A stretch of DNA of 64,000 nucleotides from Chondrus crispus (taxonomy: Eukaryota; Rhodophyta; Florideophyceae; Gigartinales; Gigartinaceae). Every line of letters begins with the position of its first letter. Positions within the stretch are counted from its first letter, which is position 1. The notes beneath the pieces are model-generated. The model was not told where the DNA came from. It saw only the letters and a program-made list of their open reading frames with translations, and searched no databases. The stretch spans positions 97,939 through 161,938 of the forward strand of contig NW_005179318.1 of assembly GCF_000350225.1 (NCBI RefSeq), read 5' to 3'. Below are positions 10,124 through 21,550 of the stretch, one piece after another. Position numbers and translations under genes: made by a program.

Positions 10124-13100
10124 GACTTTATCGTACGACCTTTGGGCGATAAAAAGAACCCACCTGCAAATCCCCTGTTATTTCCAACTTCCTCCTCTTT
10201 TTTTCTGCGTACCGTCACTGCGGTCGCACCCCTTTTTTTACCAACTTCCTCCTCTTTTGCATTTTTTATGATGCCTCCGTCCGTCTCAGGTCATGCTATT
10301 TCGGAGCCCGAGGCCCCCCCTCAAGAACGGAGGCGCGACTCCCTTGTCCTCCGATCCTTGTTACAACAGCTCTGTAGAGATCTCCTTCAACGTTTCCGTG
10401 GTCTCTCTGCACCACTTTTCCATTTTCCGTTATAATTCACGGCTTTCCTTCCCCTTTTCTCCCCTCCATTCCTCAAATTCCTCCTCTTTCTTGCACATTC
10501 TCTTTCTCCCATCCGCGATGTGCGTCTCCCCTTTTCTCCTCTTTTTTTGCATGCGTCTGCTCAGCGCAGACGCCCTAAATGAGTTCAACGTCATTTTCAT
10601 TGCCGGGGTCACTTGCCCCTTTTGCTTCTTAAAAACTCCCTTTTTCATTCTCAACCTTCAGACGGTCTCATTGTCTGTCCAGCTACCTCGTCGAGGGAAC
10701 GTACTAATTGTGAATAGGGATTCCATCTTTCCAATGGCCCGCCTTGTTCACTGTCCGGTGAGAGGCCTCCAGAAGCGCCCTTGTAGCACGTTACGGTCGT
10801 CGTAAGTCTCGCTATGTTGCGAACGTCCCGCAATAAATCTACTTCTCGTACTACCTTCTCTGGTCTTTGAGATCGACTCCTGATCTCGTTTCGGCCTCCC
10901 CTCTTTTTTTGTAGCGGCTGTGACACAGTAGAATCGAGATGTCTGCGGCGTGTAGGTCCGTGAAGATCCACTCCCTCGGAGCGACGCCGCCGTTGTTCAC
11001 TGGTCTCTCGGATGAAGGTCTGGGTGCGTAGGTAGGCATGGGTCTCCATTGTCAATGGTCGCGCCCCCCTTTTTTTCTGTTCAGGACCGAGGCGATGATC
11101 ACACAAAAAAAACAATAACAAGGTCCTTGTCTACTGTAGACTTGGATCACTTGCCTCATGTCCGCTCCTTTGGCCTTTTTCCAGCGGACGTCTTAAGTGA
11201 CCTTAGTTGAGTGGTCCTTTTTCGGTCACGGCCGTATCATCAAAATGCTGTTTGCGGTACCCTCCTTTTTCTGACGTCCGTGTACTCGTCCGGTGCGTCT
11301 GAGGCGTGACACAGAATGGCCCACCACTTGATCGGGCCGATCATGAGGAAGAACTTTCCCTCACCGTCATGTATTGTCTCTTGCCCATGGCGCCGCCCTT
11401 TTTATACTGTACCGTGCGGCACGATCACGTAGCGTTGGTCATTACCAATGCTCCCTTGCGTGTACGTTAGTCCGACAGACCGTCCGCTCGAACCAACCAG
11501 AGTCTTCGTAACTGTGGAGCCCTTATCGAACGTCTTCAACGGCCTTCCCTTGACTGACCTGGTGGTCTTGCTGATTAGTGTCCGAGGGACGCGACCGGGT
11601 CTCCGACGTCACCAGAAAAATAGAATGTAGCCGAACAAAGCGAAGTGAAAGCTGAGAATGACATTCGCGTAACTTTTTCCTGCCTAACGAATTTCCATCC
11701 CCAATCTGTCGATCCTGGTCTTGCGCGTCGGCGTCGCGGTGCGGAGTCGTATTCCGCCTTCACAAAAAAACAAGCAACCCAACGTAGAGCAAATAAAAAT
11801 TAGCCAGCTAGAAAGGGAGTCAAAGAACAGGAAGGAAAAGGAGGGGGTCGCCTCGGTAGGTCACTCAGGGTATAAACAAGGTCCTGAGCTGAGCGACGTC
11901 AGTCGCTGCACGCGACAGACAGATTGTCGGTCCCAAGCTCGTCGAGCGACACTTTCTCTCCGTAGAGGTCGTTCTCGCCGTGTGAATAAATAAATCACGA
12001 TCCGTTCCCCTTCTTTCTTTCGTCTTCCTTACGCCGCCTCGAACAATGAGTTTTGCTGCGACAGTGGATAGCCGCGGTTCTGGGAAAGGGAGGACGGTTC
12101 CTATGCGAGTGTAGTGTCTAATGATACGCCGGTACCTCGAAATTGGCGTGACCTCTGTTCGGGGGGGGGGAATATTCATGCGACCGTCGAGCGTCGGTCC
12201 CTTCATTCGTGGATCGTAATCACCTGGCCTAATGGGAGTTTGGCGACGTCGTCTGGCCGCGGTGTTGTGAGTGTCCTGCTCGGTCGTTGGTGGGTTTGCC
12301 GCTGGGGTACTTGTGCCGTCGGCTTTTAGCGAGCGGCCAACAAATGCTGTGTTTGCCCCTTAATTTCGATAAACATTTCGAAGGCTGACTGTTGTTCCAC
12401 TTTGACCACGCCACACTTTTCCGTTGTTCCTTCTTCTTTGTGAAGTACAGTACATAGTACCTCTCATTTTCGTCCTCTCATTTTGATGTGATGAGGGCGG
12501 ATCGCTGATGCAGACGTGATTTTCCCCACACGCGTCAGTGACGCGTGTATGCGCGCCAGTCCGGCGAGTTGTCTCTCGCTTAATTCCGGTTCTGTCTCCT
12601 TTGTCCTGCACCACCAAAATCGGAACAGAACATCGAGAAAGAAATCTTGAAGGCCTTTGGATAAGATCAAGACTCGGTCCCCTTTCTGCAGCGCCTTCGT
12701 TGCGGTTGACGAGGCAATTTCCTTGATCTTCGGTGGTTCTACAATCCTCTTTCTGACCTGCGTGAGGTGGCCCTCACCCTGCTCTCACGATAAGCGCACC
12801 ATTGTCCGCACCATACTTGTTACGCCGTCCTCCTACCATTATAACGACGTCACTTTCGTCATCACCGGTGTACGACTTTCAGTGCGTAGACGAGCCGATG
12901 GCATGCTTGCGAGATTTCCCCCAGACTGTCCCTCAGTCCGCGTATCACTGCTTTCCTTCGGATCGTGGTCTCGTATCAAACAAAATCATAAGTCACACTG
13001 GCAGTGCCCGTCTCCATACGACAGCAACAAAATTCATAAGACACATCCGTTCTCAGTGGGGGCTGTTGCCGCGGATCCAAAGTATCACAGAATGCGACCT

Positions 13101-14090
13101 TCTCACTGTGTTTCACGCGCGATCCCGTATTACATAACCATGTCCTTCTCCTCTGTACGTCGAAGCTTGCAGTGTCGGACCGTCACTGTTTCTTGAAAAA
13201 GCGGGGAGGTTCCCTTTTTCCTTCACCATCGTCCCTTCTCGGGACGTTACCAACGCGTGCTCTCTCTTATTCGTCGCGCTGTCTCCTCCTCGTCCGTCTA
13301 TCGATTTGTCTTGTGGTCTTGTTTGATCGAGGTCCGCGATACGCGGCCGCGTCGCCAGAGTCCTGCAACAACAAAAAGAAATAAAATAAAATAGAATAGA
13401 GTAAAACATAACAGAAAAGAGGGAAAGAAAAGAAACAAAAAAACGACAGAGTTGAAGAGAGGTCATGGTGGTAAGTGCTAAGTAGATCACTCTAGAAAAT
13501 AGGACTGGTTGTGCGCGTCGCCGTTGGTCGCCGCGGGGTGACAGCGCCGCGTAGCAGCGTTCTTCTGTCGGTGGTCCATATGGACGGGTCTTCGTGCTCA
13601 TCGGGCATGGGCAGTGGGTTAGCAGTGTGTGTGACGATCGGCTTCACGTGAGGTCGAGTGGGGCTTGGCCGCGGGACGACTTAGAATATTCATGTCGACG
13701 ACTGTGGCAAGCAACCATCACTTCGCGTGCGTACTGCAGCTGCAGTAATTTTTCCTGCTTTTTGATTATAATTTCGCAGCATGGCTGGAGTTCGAGCTCG
13801 GCCTTGCGTCGCTCGTTCAGCAGTTTTGTCGTCGACACGCTTATTTTTTTTGATTACATCATACCCCACGCGGGCGGACCGCCTGTTCGAAACGTCATTT
13901 CTCGTGCGTACCGTGATGAGGCGTGTGTGTTTTCCGACAGGCTCAATGCCTCATCCAAGGATACAGTTTCGCTTCTCTGCCTTGCTCTCCTTTCCTTCAA
14001 ACTCCTTATCAGCGAACCTCGTAGATGCGTTCCTTCCTCGAAGTTCTGACCTCTCTGTGGTTTCTAACCTACTACTTCTATTTGCGATGG
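10124..14090. other. Non-coding spacer of element C1
   Basis: This lies between the antisense ORF and the end of pol. The left third is strongly pyrimidine-rich, with repeats of a ttcctcctctttt-like motif (purine-rich in the element's sense). Roughly 11985-12420 aligns with 19710-20060 of the C2 copy (shared blocks around ccttaattt.gat.aa.atttcgaag). 13170-14090 aligns closely with 56150-56986 of the C5 copy. The part from about 10900 to 11980 has no counterpart that I can see in the other two copies. The open frames here are short and unrelated to any family I know. Confidence 0.6.
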
Positions 14091-14559
14091 CTATCCCGGT
14101 TGTGCGTGCGACGCTTGCGTGGGTAAGGGTAGCCTTTTCCTTAGGAAATATGTGACTACCGCGCTGCGGGGGATCTGCTCAATAGGTTCCCACGTTGCAT
14201 CCTCGATGGCATACCCATACCACCTCACTTTGAGAATTAATTTCTCCTCGTCGTAGCCGTGGTCCACGATCTGGTCGATCACATACTCCTGACTCTCGGC
14301 TCCTTCTTCCTGCGTGTCCAACTGTCCTTTCCCCTTCCGAAGATCTTCCAACTCATCCTCTTCTCTGGACTTTCCGAAATCGCGTAGGTCTGGAGATGTC
14401 TCCGCTGTCGGCGCTTGACTAACTAGATTGTCCTGGTCCCCTGTCGTAGGCACACAGGTGTGAGGACGTTCCTCTTCCTCCATTACCTCTCTTTCTTCGT
14501 TTAGCTCCGGCTCTCCCAGGAACTGTAGCGCTTGACGTAGGCCAGTTATCGACGCATAG
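14091..14559 (-). pseudogene. C-terminal end of pol with chromodomain, element C1
   Basis: This minus-strand stretch is the last part of a chromovirus pol. The chromodomain reads EYVIDQIVDHGYDEEK, then LKVRWYGY and ATWEPIEQIP, followed by a short basic tail. A chromodomain after integrase is thought to guide insertion to marked chromatin. The upstream side is cut by LTR C2 at 14560. The matching regions of the other copies are 21551-22020 and 56987-57460. Confidence 0.85.
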
Positions 14560-15605
14560 TGTAGTGCAATGTGACTGGCAGGCCGCGAACACAGTCCGGC
14601 GGTCCAACAAAAAGACGAAAAACAACAGCAACAACAACAACTGCCGATGGCACGCGCTACGGAGCGTTCGAGACTCCCTTTCCCCTTGTGTGGGCTTGCG
14701 GCCCACGGTAGCTCAACTCCGACCGGGGCGTAAGGAAAGATGCCCGGCCCGGGAGGAAAATGGTGGTAGAGACTTGTGAAGACTTGAGCGCTCGGCGAGT
14801 GCGGGTTGGGATTGTCTACGAGAATGTAACCGCGGTTCGATGGGTTGTAAGGCCAATGCTCGACGAGCGTCTTCAGCACCTTGGGTATAATTCAAGGTCT
14901 TCGACAGGGGCTTGCTCAGCACTACCCGACGGGATCGTAATTGTGTAGCAGCGCTACTACCGACGTGTTGCCCGATGGCTAGAAACACCCTCACCAGCGC
15001 GATCGCAATCGCGGTAGGTGGTACCAACTCTGTCTCATACAGTAAGACCTTCGACGGAGGCGTCGTCGCAACAGCCTTCCGACGGAACTTGAAACAGTAG
15101 CAGCGCTACACGACGTGTTGCCTGATGGCTGAAACACTTACACCAGATCGGTCGCAACCGACTCCAATGGAACCAACACAATTAAGGGAAATATAGAGAT
15201 AGAAGTATAGGAATGAATAGGGGAATAAAGGGAAAAGAGAAGGGAACCCCCGAGCGCAAAGGACGCCGTAGGCTTAGGTAAAAGGGAGCATCTTGGTAGA
15301 GACGGACTTCGACCCAGTCGACATTCAACTCTGGCAACTCGGGTTACCTTTACTGACTTGGTGGTCAGAGGGCTAAGGTATATATCGCCCCGCCGGAGCC
15401 ACTACAGTAGCTCGCGGCGCTAGATCCTAGATCTAATCTAGTGTGAGCTAAATTAATGCCAACTAATTAACTAAATAAAATAAAATAATTAAAAATTAAA
15501 ACTGTGCAATTATTCACACGTGTGTCCCCCAAACCCGGACTACTTTTCATATCCAAATATTTTCCTTTCTTTTCATCCCCCTTTTCAGGTGCGTATTGCA
15601 CTACA
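14560..15605 (-). repeat. LTR C2, gypsy family C
   Basis: It is a whole family C LTR, TGTAGTGCAATG to TATTGCACTACA, with the family's CAA run, duplicated gtgttgcc.gatggct block, TATATAT at 15379-15385 and pyrimidine tract before the right edge. The polypurine-tract complement tatcccccttctgag follows at 15606. It lies inside the pol end of element C1. A stretch near 15185-15240 differs from both C1 and C3, which agree with each other there. Confidence 0.9.
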
Positions 15606-15711
15606 TATCCCCCTTCTGAGCGTCCTTGCACATCGGCTACACCCCTTGATCTCCAACTCCTTCTTCTCTTCTCGACCCCCTACTTTTCCATTCCTGGCCG
15701 ACGGTCTCCGC

Positions 15712-17446
15712 ATGAGCAAGGACAAGACGAATCCCACGTGTCCTCCACCTCCTGAGCTCGCGGGCGAAAATACTGCCCGTCGGGGCACCGGTGTCGGCTT
15801 CGCGAACAAGTCTCGCGCTTCCTTGGACCTCCCTCCTATACCCCGACGGCCCCCTGATTCGGACGTCTCCGACCCAGCCTTTCATCCAGGTTATCATGCC
15901 TCTTGGGTAGCCCGCCACTATCCCTCGCTCGAAGAGCTACAGGACAAAATCATGCACGAACAACGAACATCCTTCCTTATTTGCCTCGGCCCAGTGGTTC
16001 TCCTCCGTGGGTATTCGCGACGTTTCCAAAATCGAACACCAATTCGCCGACGACGCCGGCATGCTTCCCGGTAATCTCCCGGTGTTTGCCATCCGCTCCT
16101 TTAACTGGCGAACCCGTATAGCAGTTCCGACTTCTATCCTACGTCATCCTCCCCCACGGCGCCGTTCCACTCTCTCCCTGCGATTTATGGAAGCCGTATT
16201 CGCTCGGCTTGCCATCCCCATTTCCGACACCGTCATACCCTCGGCATACGGTTGCGACACTTGGCGTTGTCGTACAGAGGGCGAACGCCTCTATATGGAC
16301 AATCTCATTGATATCACCTTTGGTGACCCTGCCGCCGAGGCGGATCGCCTGTTGCGAAACCGACATACTGTCAAATCCGATGCCATCTTCTGGACCGAAC
16401 CCATTATCCCTTCGAATTTCCGTCATTTAAAACGCGGGGGTATTTTCTTCTTTCCGAACACAGTGCGTTTAGAACGGCGTATTCGGTCTGATACGGGGTA
16501 CTTCATCGGCTACCAAATGGTAGAGGCGCGCGAGATTTCCCGTCAGCATTATGCAAGTCGTTACCAGCGCATCCCCTCGTGGTGGAGCCAGTACGAGGTG
16601 AGTCAAGGCTTTTGGGCCGAAATGGGACCCATACTCACGTACTATGGCAGCTACCTGCGGGATCCGCAACACGGGTTATGGGTGGTCTTCCTCACAGAGT
16701 GGTGCGTCAAAGTAGCTGCGACCCTCTTGTGAGAGACCTATGATTGCTGGCGCCTGTGGCACCTCCCCGCGAAGCTGATAGCACAAATGCGTCTATTGGA
16801 CTTCTCTGTCCCTCTGGGTGGCTCTGGTGTCAATCGCGAAAAACGCTCCCTCCTTGATGCGATCGAGGGCGTGGATTGGGACTGTGTCCCTCCGCAAAAC
16901 TCCTCTCGATCCTTCACTCGCCAACGTCCCTCTTTCTCCCCTGGTCGAATCCACCCAGCCGCGGGCGACTTCGTGTGGTTCAACCCCGGGTCATCGACCC
17001 TCTGCTCAGCGTGGGAAGCTCAAACGAGCCGTCGATTCGGAAACCAAACACCGGTTCCCGAAATCACCCTCATCGTCACATCTGACCCCCGGGAGCTTCA
17101 AGTATGCTCCCGTCCTTCCTCTCCAATTCCCCTTCGATCGGCTGTCCCAGCTTCCCCGCGCGCAGCCCTGGCCTCTCCATCCTCGTCAAAGGCGCCCCCA
17201 GCTGTCGAAATTCCCTCGGCAGGCCACACCGAAACATGATCGGTGAGGGAAGTAATATCTCCCCCCCTGTCTCCAACAATTTCCAAAAATACCCACGACG
17301 TCACGAGCGTATACTGTGCCTTACTCCGTGCTCACGGTGTTGAGGGAGAGGCTCTGCAAGGAGCCTCGATTGACGACCTGCGAGTTTTGGCTCGCCTCGT
17401 GTCATCACTTCCAAAGGGCAAATCCTTTGGTAACCCTCCCGTCTGA
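15712..17446 (+). pseudogene. Antisense ORF, C/D type, of element C2
   Basis: This is a diverged member of the C/D antisense family, starting 106 bases inside LTR C2. It keeps the order PAFHPGYHASWVARH, a Trp-rich globular region (WWSQYEVSQGFWAEMGPIL; FLTEWCVK), a Ser/Pro-rich linker, and the C-terminal AHGVEGEALQGASID helix. Compared with the C1 copy the protein is much better conserved than third codon positions; for example GDP..EADRL is shared while CCC/CCT, GAC/GAT, CGA/CGC and TTG/CTG alternate. That pattern suggests past selection on the protein. The copy is lightly to moderately broken. Function unknown. Confidence 0.7.
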
Positions 17447-18040
17447 GCTGACGGGCGCGACAATTCCCTCGTGATAGCTTGTCGCATCTCTATCCTGCCT
17501 GCGTGACGCTGAATTTGCGACCTCGTCATGTCGCCTTTGATCCGTAAATTGAATTTCCCTGCGTGCTCCTTCGTCTCTTCGTTTCCTCCTCTTTTTCTCA
17601 TTGATTCCCACCCCGTCAAAATCACGGTGGCACCCTTATACCTCCTTCCTCCTTCTCTTCACCTCGCTACTTCCCCCTCTTTTTCTCTCTCTTTTTTTCT
17701 TTTTGTATACGCCCCGTCGCCGCCGTCGTATCTTCCTCTTTCCAATTTCCTTCTCTTTTCCTCGTTACTGTATTCCTTCTCCTATCCTTTTTCCGTGCAT
17801 CTCTGCTACTGCAGTTGCACATCCCCTATTACCTTCTCTTTTCCTTGCAAAACCCTCCTTCTGCCATCGTGTTGCACATCTCCTTTTTCCACCTCCTTGC
17901 TTTTCCTTTCCCACCTCCCCGATTCTGTCCTCATCTCGTACTGTGTTCCTCCCTTGGGGACTAATTTATCTCTCCGGATCACCTCATCGACCGGCTGGGA
18001 TACACGTTGTACTTTTCAGGCTAAAAAAATTAAATTCTCG
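17447..18040. other. Pyrimidine-rich spacer
   Basis: This stretch is C/T-rich, with many copies of a loose ttcctyctctttt motif and almost no purine runs. The equivalent position in C1 (10170-10520) and C5 (53290-53420, 53640-53830) has the same texture. In the sense direction of the element it is a purine-rich tract. I see no credible gene. Confidence 0.6.
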
Positions 18041-18221
18041 CAGCGGCGTGGATGATCGGTCAGACTGTGACACTCGAAAGTGTGAGCAGAGGTCCTCATT
18101 TTGCTCCCATTGTGCGTCTCCATTTAGCTCTGTCGCCGACAGCTGCGCGATCGACTGTAATTCTCTTTTCTTTCAATTCTTCAGGCTCCTCGAGGCGATT
18201 CTCGCTATCGCAGCGGGGTAA

Positions 18222-18644
18222 CTGTCGCCATCGTCGAGGTTGCCATTCGTGTCGAGTCAATACGAAATCGCGTTCGTCATTTTGCCGGTGATTTCGTTTT
18301 CGAGACTTCTCGGTGGGGTCGCGGGCGAAGGTGTCTTTGAGGCGTTTGCGCTAGCATTTGCAGATCTAGCTCATGAGCGAGTTGACTTTCGTTCTTCGCT
18401 TGTTGTCATGGATGAAAATTTGCAATCTTTGGACGAGGATGGTCGTCAGAGAATATCCAAAATTCTCCCAGCCCTTCTTGATGAAAAACACAGCCCACGA
18501 AATACAGTTTTGGTCGTTGCCCAAGACGAAGCACCAGAAATTGCTGGCTTAGCTCACGGCGAAATAAGTATTGTTAGCAGGCAGATGGACCAGAGTGAAG
18601 TGCTCCTAAATTCCATTGACTCCGCGCTGCCGTATCGAAGTTAA
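18222..18644 (+). pseudogene. C-terminal fragment of an SMC/ABC-type ATPase gene (host-derived)
   Basis: This open frame of about 140 residues, ended by TAA at 18642-18644, has the end-half logic of an ABC-type ATPase. A Gly-rich signature-like segment (LLGGVAGEG) leads into a helix (EAFALAFADLAHE), a Walker B-type strand (SSLVVMDE), a D-loop-like SLDEDGR, and a strand plus turn resembling the H-loop region (NTVLVVAQDEAPE). The Walker A half is absent, so it cannot act alone. AATAAA overlaps the stop at 18643-18648. The nearest group by eye is SMC/SbcC-like ATPases, but the exact family is not recognised. The fragment sits convergent with the syntaxin fragment, inside the spacer of the C2-C3 element. 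Confidence 0.55.
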
Positions 18645-19487
18645 TAAATGTACATTTCTCCAGGCGGGCTGTCCAGTTCCAAGACGACGGGGAACGTTAA
18701 ACCTATGTCTTGTGAGATTCCGAGGCTAAAAAGACTTTGGTCTTTTAGCTCGTCTATTTTAAAAACAAGAATTGTGAACATAACTCCACATGCGATAGAT
18801 AGAAGGATGATGCAACAAAGAGCGTGTCGCTTCCCTGATCGACGACTAGCGACGCAATATCCTTGACAAGCGTGGCCAAGTCATTGACATTTTCTGCGAC
18901 ACAAGTGAGCTCCTGGGTTCGATCCTCAGCCAAGGCAGAAGCGTTTTCCACGGTGAGCAGTTGCGGTTCTGAAAAGCCTGAGTCGTACTGGTCTGCTGCG
19001 GATGGGTCACCAATATCTATCAGGGTCCCCATCTTTGAATCTGTTTTCGCGGCGAAAGATTCACAAAGTTCTTTGAGTTTGTCTAGGTACGCTTTCTGGC
19101 GCTTTCGGAATGACATTGAGAGGTGTTGCAGCGGTGTTGCGAATCGCTTCTGCAGGTTCTGCCGGATCTTTGTTTCAACTTCCCTATCATCTGAATCAAG
19201 CTCTGTAGTGTGTTTGGTGACATTTCGAACTTTCCGCTCGACGTCATGTAACAGCTTGGTCAATTGATGAGACCGCGTTCGGATGTCGTGCTCAAGTTGA
19301 GAAGTATCTGTTTCTCCAACTGAAGGTAGCCAATGCTTGTTATACAGTGAGATGAGTTGAAATCTCCTGTTGCATTTTCAGCGTCGATAAACCTGCTGCC
19401 CTCGAATGCCCTTGTCGGTCGACGGTGCAGTGCTCTCGCTTGTTCGCGATATCGTAAGAATAAACCGGTGCGATCCCTCGTCGCCAT
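18641..19487 (-). pseudogene. Syntaxin-16/Tlg2/SYP4-type t-SNARE gene copy, internally deleted (host-derived)
   Basis: Qa-SNAREs of this group sit on the trans-Golgi/endosome membrane and drive vesicle fusion. The start MATRDRTGLFLRYRE (ATG ending at 19487) is the classic start of plant SYP4 and animal syntaxin 16. A further frame gives LYNKHWLPSVGE, then a three-helix Habc-like stretch with QNLQKRFATPLQHLSMSFRK. The first half of the SNARE motif ends at LVVDQG, including the zero-layer Gln. A basic KRH, a hydrophobic segment (LCCIILLSIACGVMFTILVF) and a short tail ending at 18641 follow in another frame. Two segments are missing compared with the family: the part between the N-peptide and LYNKH, and the second half of the SNARE motif before the membrane anchor. 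It is therefore a non-functional copy, with the same sense as the surrounding element's gag-pol. Confidence 0.75.
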
Positions 19488-21550
19488 GGCGAAGGATTAC
19501 GTACAGCTCTCCGTACAATCAGCGAAGAAATACCGTTTTTGAACCGTCGCACATTGCGGCGCAAGACTTCTGTGAAGGCGTTCCTTGCCAGTTAGTACAG
19601 TGAAGGAACGATGCGAAGGACACGGCTTCCACGGGTTTCCCCTTTCCACAATGTTCCTCCCTTGGACGTCCTCGGAGGAAGAACGCGCGAGGCTCTCGAT
19701 CCTCTCGTCAATAAATAATTAACGTTCCGCGATTCACACGTGGGGGAACCCTCCCGTTCGCGGGGCGTCGATCCCTTAGTCTATCGATCGTAGTCAGCGC
19801 CTTTCAAGCGGGTTCGACGACGTCGTCGTTCGTTGGTGTGGTCGGCGTCATGTGCGGGGGTTTGTGACGGTGCGGCTGGACGGCCTCGGATACTCGTGCC
19901 TTTGTGACTATAGCAAGCGACACCCCGTTCTCGTATGACCGACAAGTTCGGTACCTTCCCTTAATTTTGATTAAAATTTCGAAGACCGACCAGTGTTCAC
20001 TTTTCGATTCGCTCCGCCCGTCCAGCAGCTCCCTGCCGGTATCCCCATTTTTTTGATTAAATCATTCCCCACGAGGGCGGATCACTGATCCAAGCGTCCC
20101 TTCACGTGCGCGTGGCGGCAGCGCGTGATCGCATCCAAGGAGGTGTATTACCTCAGTCTGCGACTACAGTAAATTTTTCCATTTCATGGCATGGCAGCGC
20201 ATGCTGCTTCATTCATGTGAGGGGGTCCGAGGCAGAATCGCCTAACTCATTCCAGTTCCCTTCTCTCATTTCTTGTGATCGCGATGCCGGCGACTATCGC
20301 TACTCTCTCTCTCCGCGGTGCGCTTCACATCGTCCACGTCCTCTTGAATTGTCTCGTTCACGTGCGCGTGCCCGCGCATTTCAACTGCCTCTTTTCCACA
20401 CCTTCTCGTTCTTCCTACGCGGAACAGCATTCCGACCGACTCGGCGTTATCCCTTTTGGCCCCCCCCGAACTACGTGAGGTTGTCTTGTCGACAGGAATT
20501 TACCTTAGTAAATGTCACACGATCGGCGGTGTTAGCGTTTGGCAGAAGGCGGCGAAAAGCGAGGTGACTTCACGAGGTCATGATGGCCTCGTCGCGAAAG
20601 CTTCCGTGCGCGTCCTTCTGCGCGGTGCACTTCCATGTTACTGTTGTAGCTAGCTGCTAGCATGACATCTCTCCAGCAACGTCTTTCTCTTCATTTTCCA
20701 GTGGTTCGACGAACTCCTCTCCGCTTGGCTCCATCCATGACGTAAAAACACACGTCGTACTGTAACATTCCCACATTGGCTTCGGCTTCGCTTCGACTCG
20801 CCCTACGTGGCGAGCCGACCACGCCACGGGACGTCGTTCGTTGCCTCCTCGTGTCCTTGCCAGAAGGCTTGTTGGCGGCGATCGTTGGTCACCTTCCACA
20901 CTCCTTCTATCTTCATCAATCTAATCTAGTTGTTCCCTTGTGACAAAATCCTTCTGAGCGATACAAAACAAAAAAAGAATTGACGACAAAAGAATCAGAC
21001 AAACACTAGGCGTGGTATCGCACGATCGATCGCTGTGCGTCAACGACGTTCCCATCAGGGCTTCTATTCGACTCATTCTGAGCGTGGGCGACACCGGTGG
21101 TGTGTTGCCGACCGTCCCAGTCTCTCGAACTCGACTTCACGCCTTTCTTAACGCCCTATGCCTCTCAATCCTCAGTGCCGTTCCCGGATCATTGTTAAAA
21201 TTCACACAACCCTTCTGTGTTCCGCGTTTTTCCTCGCGACACTTGTCTTTCTGGACTTCCTTCACGTGATCCGTCCTCTCCTTCCTCAACTCGAGACACG
21301 GCGTGTAGCCTTAATCACGATCGGCGGTTCGCAGTCCCTTGTCGCCCTTGGGCCCCTGTCGTGTTCTTCTGACATTACGCACGATCGTTCCGGAATGACC
21401 GACCTAGGTGCGTCTCGGGAAGGGAAAACAAACATAAAAAAACGAAAAAAAACAAAAACGAAACAGAATAGTTAAGAAGGTAAAAACATTGTAAACTGGT
21501 TGCGGCTCGCGTCTTCTTTTCGCTTTCCATCATCACATTGCGTATGGAGC
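19488..21550. other. Host-flank remnant and spacer of element C2-C3
   Basis: Up to about 19690 the sequence is probably the upstream flank of the syntaxin copy. From about 19700 it becomes family C spacer: 19710-20060 aligns with C1 at 11985-12420 by eye. The rest, to the end of pol, holds only short open frames without recognisable products. Confidence 0.5.

Noticed and set aside
10293-10805. Phe/Ser-rich frame in the C1 spacer
   Set aside because: It is the translation of the pyrimidine-rich array and has no counterpart frame in C2-C3 or C5-C6.
14560-14879. A pol frame reading on through 14560 into LTR C2
   Set aside because: The LTR edge is exact at 14560; the open stretch beyond it is LTR sequence open by chance.
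18222-19487. Working host genes for a syntaxin and an ATPase
   Set aside because: The syntaxin frame lacks two blocks including half of its SNARE motif, and the ATPase frame lacks the Walker A half; both lie between parts of one retroelement.
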